A stretch of DNA of 64,000 bases. Source: Botrytis cinerea B05.10 (lineage: Eukaryota; Ascomycota; Leotiomycetes; Helotiales; Sclerotiniaceae). Numbering within the stretch: the stretch's first letter is position 1; every line of letters begins with the position of its first letter. The translations under genes and the position numbers were made by a program. The notes below the pieces were generated by a model, which made no database searches, was not told where the DNA came from, and worked only from the letters and a program-made list of their open reading frames with translations. The stretch lies in assembly GCF_000143535.2 (NCBI RefSeq), contig NC_037319.1:1550001-1614000 (forward strand), read 5' to 3'. This document shows positions 59,474 to 64,000 of this stretch, piece after piece.

Positions 59474-59662
59474 ATCATGTTTGTTCCATCACATAAAGCT
59501 ATTGAAATATTGTGCATCAAGCTGAAAGCCCCTACATCAATCATGTTTGTTCCATCGCATAAAGCTATTGAAATATTGTGCATCAAGCTGAAAGCCCCTA
59601 CATCAATCATATTTGTCTAATTACATGAAGCTATTGAAGTATTGTGTATCAAGCTGAAGGCC
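59474..59662. repeat. 66-bp tandem repeat, about 2.9 copies
   Basis: Copies start at 59474, 59540 and 59606. Each contains ATAAAGCTATTGAAATATTG and TGCATCAAGCTGAAAGCC; the first two are nearly identical and the third more diverged. Recent duplication is likely. Confidence 0.92.
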
Positions 59663-60044
59663 GGATCAGCTCACTAGTTGCACGCCAACCTTCCTATCCA
59701 CGATTTTCAATCAACAGGTTACATCGCAGTACCTTTCACCCAGCTCGTAAGTCGAGAAAGCGGCGTTAATGGTCAGATAACATAAATCAAACATCACTTA
59801 TCTCTATAGACGTGGCGTACATGGTACTACTTGAAAGTGTGTTTGACCTTGGTTCTAGAATTATCCGAAGAACTAGAATATAGGAAAGCCGCTGGTTTTC
59901 ATCCTCGATACTATGGCAATCATCGGAATAGAGCTCCGTAAAAAAGGGTCTCAATCTAAGCTAGGGGTCGTCAGACCCTACCGTGGAGTAAACTGCGAAT
60001 AGCCTCAGATCCAGGAATCTAGATCTCATACTAATCATAGTGTC

Positions 60045-60174
60045 TACGGAGGTATGTGGAATAAGTTATGCTATACCGCCTTCGCTAGCCAGGATCAGTT
60101 TGTGTGGGCAGAATGATTCTATTGATTGCAAAACAAAGGCGATGTAACATAACTTATTCCATGTTACCTCCGTA
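60045..60174. mobile_element. MITE of about 130 bp with TA target site
   Basis: Arms of about 38 bp, 60045-60083 and 60135-60174, are inverted copies. They begin TACGGAGGTA, share TGGAATAAGTTATG and then GTTATG[CT]TA[CT]A[CT]CGCC, with mostly C/T differences. Both ends start with TA, fitting the TA duplication of Tc1/mariner-type elements. The middle of about 50 bp has no coding capacity. Confidence 0.85.
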
Positions 60175-60876
60175 AATTGTTATCAACTGCGGGGTAAATC
60201 TTACCATAGCCCTACATATGAGACAAGCTGAATAACACAGCATACAAGAGAAGTACTAGCTAACCTGGAGTCAAGTCGTTGGAGCCCAACCCTTGGGTTC
60301 TTGTGGAAGGATCACTGGTTGTCTTCCAATCCACAGCGTGTACCATCGCACCACGTAGCAGCAAAGGAACGTCGGCAACAGCTAGGCTAATGATAAATGA
60401 TCTTATTGGCTTGTGTTTATCGCACCTTTTTCATATGCTTTGATGTTGATCATATTTACAATTATGAGTTTATCCCAAAGCGTGCATGAGGTTACAGTAA
60501 AACACAATCTGCAGCGCCGCCACAATGCTTCCCCGCTTCACAATTTATTCAACCTAGGGTGTCTCAACGGCTGGATCAAAAAAGCAATTTGGTCACTCGA
60601 TCCGAGCCAATCTTCACTTCACACTTGATCCGACCCGTTCTCTTCTGCAGAAGGGGACTTTTAGAAGCTGAAAGAGAAGCGCCGAGATGAACGCGACGAA
60701 GTCGTGAAAATGGACATAAAATTTCATTTATCCTACAGACCATCTCCTCTTCTTTACGCCGCAGATTCTTACGAGCTCCTCAAGTGAAGTTCCTAGTCAT
60801 TTTACCACACTCACTAGTTGGGTGCCGCCAATACAGTCTTCTCACACACCCGGGCCTCAACCCATCCGAAGCAAAC
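60175..60876. promoter_or_regulatory. Spacer and promoter of the AA5-like gene
   Basis: About 700 bp between the MITE and the start codon. Contains a GGAAGGATCACTGG string that resembles the 3' end of 18S rRNA only by chance. The promoter is expected in the last 200 bp. Confidence 0.5.
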
Positions 60877-63018
60877 ATGGGCGACAGAACCGTCCACGGA
60901 GAATGGGCACCAAAATTCCAACTTGGAAATTGCGCTATTCACCTTCATCTACTACCGACTGGCAAGGTACTTTACTGGGGCCGACGCTCTGCTGTGCACA
61001 GCATGGATTATTGGACCCTCAATGAGCACAAAACCCACGTCTACATCTTGGATATCAACACCCTAGAGAGTCAGCGCACCGCTCATGACCCGATGAACGA
61101 AGATGAGCTTTCCGTGAATCTCTTCTGTTCCGGGCACACGTTTCAACCAGACGGTACCTTGGTTATTTTCGGTGGACATGTCCTGGATGGCTTCGGGGAA
61201 GACCAAGCTTGTGTTTACGATCCCTTCCAAGATAAGTGGACGACAATGCCTATGATGGCTGCAGGTCGCTGGTATCCCTCTGCTATAACTTTGTCTGATG
61301 GTAGAGGCCTTGTTGTGTCGGGCAGCTCACAAGATGTCACAAACCCTGTGATCAACCTGGTCCCCCAGATTTGGGACTCACATACAAGTACATGGGGCAT
61401 AGTCCAAACACCTCTCGTTGATATTTTCGCTCTTTACCCCCGGCTTTACCACGTTCCAGACGGAAGAATATTCATGGCGGGCCCATTGAGAAGTTCTCGT
61501 TTTCTGGATTTGAATGCTCATGGTGGCCATGGTGAATGGTCGAGCGATGCCGATTCGCCATTCCGCAATGCAGGTCAGCGCGAGTACGCCGCTTCAACTA
61601 TGTATGATAGTGGCAAGATTCTTTACGTTGGTGGTGGAGGTGGTGATGCTGTTCCTCCCACCAATGCTGCAGAGATCATTGATCTGAACGACCCAAAACC
61701 AGTCTGGAAATATACGACTGAAATCGCCCATGGGCGCCGACATTCCTTTGCTACCACGTTGCCCGATGGCACTGTGCTTGTGACTGGAGGAACCAAAGGG
61801 TTAGGCTTCAATGACTTGTCTCCGGGTCAGCCCGTACATGAGCCTGAGCTGTGGGATCCTGCTACTACAGAATGGTCTACGATGGCCCCGGAGGACGACG
61901 ATCGCTGCTACCACCACACCGCATTACTACTACCCGATGGCAGAGTTCTTTCATCTGGTGGTGGGGAATACGATCCAGACAATCAAAAGAGACCCAATGA
62001 GCCTGAACACACTCTGATCACCGCCCAGATATTCAGCCCACCTTATTTGTTCAAAGGCGAACGACCGACCGTCAGTAAACCGCCAGAGGTTGTCGAATAT
62101 GGCAAGCAATTCAAAGTCACAGTCGGTGAACACGATGTGATTGGTAAGGTGAGCTGGACACGGCTTGGATCTGTCACTCATTCACACAACATGAACCAAT
62201 CGTTCCAATTCTTGGAATTTGAAACCAGTGGGACAGAGGTCACCATAAAAACGCCAAACAATCATTTCTTGGCTCCACCAGGTCATTACATGCTTTTCCT
62301 TGTGAGCGAGGAAGGCGTACCAGCAGTGGCGCCTATCATGCTACTTAGGCCGGATGTTGAGATACCTGTACAACCACAGCTGCCCCCTGGGTTTTCAAAA
62401 TACGGTGCTGTTTTGGAGAAAAATATCGGTGTGTCCCTTGAGATGCGCAATCAGAAGGTCGTCTCAGAACAGGAAGGGCCACCTGTCATTGTTGGTCTTA
62501 CGCCCACTTGTCCCTACGGTCTCGGTGCTTGCTGGGGTGGAGCTTATGAAGCACTGAACAGCATCAAAGATATCAAGACCGTCCTTCCGAGACCAAATGC
62601 AACCATCTCAGTTGCCTTTGTTTACCTTCACGATGACATTCTGCCCGATATCAACGTATGGCGGAAGGAGCTCTTCGAGATCGATGGTGGCACGTACAAT
62701 ATGCGCGGCATTGAGATGACACTCAATGGTGTAGTTACCAAGGATGGCAGGCGGCTAGTACTGTCCGGTACATCCACTCGACCTGAAGTGGTTCTTAACC
62801 AGTTCCTGGTAGATAGCAAGCTCGAATGGGATAACGTGGCGAAGGTGCCCAAACCACTTACCAAGGAAGAGACCAGCGCATATACCCGGTTACACCAAAC
62901 ATTAGTCTCTCATCCAGAGGGATTGTCGCTGCAGGTGACTGGGCGGCTGCAAATGGACGAGAACAACAAGTATTCTTTGGATGTCAAAGGCTTCGTGGAA
63001 CCTTCCAAAACCGGCTAG
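60877..63018 (+). CDS. AA5 copper-radical-oxidase-like protein with extra C-terminal domain
   Basis: An intronless frame; the first ATG is at 60877 (MGDRTVHGEWAPK), giving 713 aa. The Kelch-type beta propeller has repeats such as YDPFQDKWTTMPMM. All likely copper-radical residues are present: Cys in NLFCSGH, Tyr in ALYPRLYH, Tyr-His in CYHHTALLLPDGR, and His in VTHSHNMNQSFQ, as in galactose and glyoxal oxidases, which oxidise an alcohol or aldehyde with release of hydrogen peroxide. The C-terminal E-set domain (DUF1929) ends near PAVAPIMLL. After it comes about 200 residues (KNIGVSLEMRNQKVV... CPYGLGACWGG... WRKELFEIDGGTYNMRG) that I do not recognise. No signal peptide is seen, which is unusual as most AA5 enzymes are secreted. 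Its divergent partner is the heme-binding-like gene. Confidence 0.85.
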   Translation: MGDRTVHGEWAPKFQLGNCAIHLHLLPTGKVLYWGRRSAVHSMDYWTLNEHKTHVYILDINTLESQRTAHDPMNEDELSVNLFCSGHTFQPDGTLVIFGGHVLDGFGEDQACVYDPFQDKWTTMPMMAAGRWYPSAITLSDGRGLVVSGSSQDVTNPVINLVPQIWDSHTSTWGIVQTPLVDIFALYPRLYHVPDGRIFMAGPLRSSRFLDLNAHGGHGEWSSDADSPFRNAGQREYAASTMYDSGKILYVGGGGGDAVPPTNAAEIIDLNDPKPVWKYTTEIAHGRRHSFATTLPDGTVLVTGGTKGLGFNDLSPGQPVHEPELWDPATTEWSTMAPEDDDRCYHHTALLLPDGRVLSSGGGEYDPDNQKRPNEPEHTLITAQIFSPPYLFKGERPTVSKPPEVVEYGKQFKVTVGEHDVIGKVSWTRLGSVTHSHNMNQSFQFLEFETSGTEVTIKTPNNHFLAPPGHYMLFLVSEEGVPAVAPIMLLRPDVEIPVQPQLPPGFSKYGAVLEKNIGVSLEMRNQKVVSEQEGPPVIVGLTPTCPYGLGACWGGAYEALNSIKDIKTVLPRPNATISVAFVYLHDDILPDINVWRKELFEIDGGTYNMRGIEMTLNGVVTKDGRRLVLSGTSTRPEVVLNQFLVDSKLEWDNVAKVPKPLTKEETSAYTRLHQTLVSHPEGLSLQVTGRLQMDENNKYSLDVKGFVEPSKTG

Positions 63019-63582
63019 GGTCACACCACATAGGTATTGGTGTTCTTCATTTGAATCAGAGTAATACACCATGCAGCTTTTATGATTTGGCAGGCTGATT
63101 TGGGTTGTCCAAGGCAGTGTTGCGACGTGCCTCCGGGAGTCATGTGGAAGGGTTTATGTTGAGAACGACAAGTAGTAGACTGAGATCAGAGCAGTTGTAA
63201 CTAAGTAAAAGAATTACTATTTGACTTACGCATGAAGCTTTATATATCAAAGAAACTATCTATTTATATAGACCTTTATTTCTATAAAGTAGATTGGTAG
63301 ACTCTCTATCAGGCTACTATATTCCTGTTTGAGGCTTTACTAGGGGTATCATTATATTAGTAGGTATCTTCCTTTATAGGTATCTTTATTTCTTGGTACC
63401 ATTCCTTCTATAGTTACCTTCCTAGTAGGATACCTTTCATAGAGGAGGTATATTGATATTCGTAGGTACCTTTCCTGTCTCTGTACCAGGGGTAAGGATA
63501 CCTCGACTTTGCTTTTATATATTATTCTAAAAACAATTCTTATTACATTATTAACGATATTCAACTATCAACTTCTACGTAG
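63019..63582. other. AT-rich flank with degenerate repeats
   Basis: After the AA5 stop, AT-rich DNA contains diverged short direct repeats of the form TAGGTATCTTTCCT/GGTACCTTTCCT (63345-63475). This looks like decayed mobile DNA. No gene. Confidence 0.5.
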
Positions 63583-63632
63583 ATTATGCGACGTAGCGAG
63601 CCTAGGCGCACAGCGCCTCGAGCGCGCATAAT
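63583..63632. repeat. Long hairpin around GGCGC-ACA-GCGCC
   Basis: ATTATGCG at 63583-63590 pairs with CGCATAAT at 63625-63632, and GGCGC-ACA-GCGCC forms the tip (63605-63617). The stem is interrupted. Its local GC richness stands out from AT-rich flanks. Confidence 0.7.
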
Positions 63633-63738
63633 AATTATGGAGATGCGGATGTGGGCTACATGGGAGGAAAGGGTAGCCAAGGTTAACACTGTGCGCAATC
63701 ATCCCCATGCACTAATTTCGGCCACCTTTTTCTCACAC

Positions 63739-63952
63739 CTATCCCCTAGACTGTCAACTTACCGCGCCCTCGCTTAATGAGGAGTGATTGTCCAATTAGA
63801 TCATCAGGATTCCTCGAATTTAATCCAACATTCACACTTACTCTCTAATATAAAATTCAATTAAGTTAGCTATTCTATTCAATAAGGCTTCACCATTCAA
63901 GGTATATCGCACGGACCACATTGGCGCCGTAAGTCGGCAGTCTAGGGGATAG
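63739..63952. mobile_element. Putative 214-bp element with terminal inverted repeats
   Basis: The left end CTATCCCCTAGACTGTC at 63739 and the right end, 63929-63952, ending CAGTCTAGGGGATAG, are inverted copies over about 24 bp with C/T and A/G differences, extending weakly to about 30. No clear target-site duplication is visible. The middle has no coding capacity. It fits a small nonautonomous DNA element; family unknown. Confidence 0.65.
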
Positions 63953-64000
63953 TGGGGAGAGGCACAGCAAAGGTCAAGAGCAGCTACTCCCTTTGCTACT

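Noticed and set aside
60313..60366. GGAAGGATCACTGG string similar to the 3' end of 18S rRNA, and tRNA-like arms nearby
   Set aside because: No other rRNA sequence around it and no cloverleaf could be folded by eye.
1..64000. CRISPR array, bacterial operons, ribosome binding sites, tRNA and rRNA genes
   Set aside because: Looked for and not seen; the genome is eukaryotic and no direct-repeat array with spacers of equal length or tRNA fold was found.

Overview
This window is genomic DNA from a filamentous ascomycete. Genes are compact, with short GT-AG introns of roughly 45-240 bp that carry CTAAC/CTAAT branch sites. Coding stretches alternate with AT-rich spacers full of microsatellites. The gene set is fungal: a Zn2Cys6 regulator, a LAMMER kinase, APP1, DRS1, PAP1 and FSF1. 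The look of the proteins and introns suggests a leotiomycete, perhaps the Sclerotiniaceae; that placement is an impression from the sequence, not a tested result.

Region by region. (1) 0-13.5 kb: the N-terminus of a coiled-coil protein running off the left edge, ARL2 (minus, with a 17-nt micro-exon), a 1026-residue GNAT protein (plus), the ribosome-biogenesis helicase DRS1 (plus), and a Zn2Cys6 transcription factor (minus). (2) 13.5-25 kb: a long spacer with a decayed coding remnant, an SDR oxidoreductase, an APH-fold phosphotransferase (minus), a five-exon DUF2235 alpha/beta hydrolase, and an Arg/Glu/Ser-rich repeat protein. (3) 26-35 kb: a carnosine-N-methyltransferase-like gene and poly(A) polymerase PAP1 in head-to-head orientation, then the phosphatidate phosphatase APP1. 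(4) 35-43 kb: microsatellites, then a gene-free tract of about 4.5 kb holding about 15 copies, in both orientations, of a short GTTTTGTTGCATATCT element. (5) 43-54 kb: sideroflexin FSF1, a LAMMER kinase, the long tRNase Z TRZ1 and an unrecognised 491-aa protein. (6) 54-57.5 kb: a possible tail-anchored small protein, an unusual serial array of splice-site modules with candidate micro-exons of 10-21 nt, and a broken Zn2Cys6 gene. (7) 57.8-63 kb: a divergent pair of intronless genes (a heme-binding-protein-like beta-rich protein and an AA5 copper-radical-oxidase-like protein) separated by a 33-base C run, a 66-bp tandem repeat and a 130-bp MITE. (8) 63-64 kb: AT-rich debris with a long hairpin and a 214-bp element with terminal inverted repeats.

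Most genes are single-copy housekeeping functions with no operon-like logic: RNA processing (DRS1, PAP1, TRZ1), small-GTPase, lipid and kinase signalling (ARL2, APP1, LAMMER kinase) and mitochondrial transport (FSF1). The accessory part lies in 35-42 kb and 54-64 kb. The two most unusual signals are the serial micro-exon/intron array at 55.6-56.5 kb and the inverted-repeat element nest at 37.0-41.5 kb. Exon boundaries below were worked out by eye from splice consensus, frame continuity and protein-family likeness; no alignment, RNA or database search was available.
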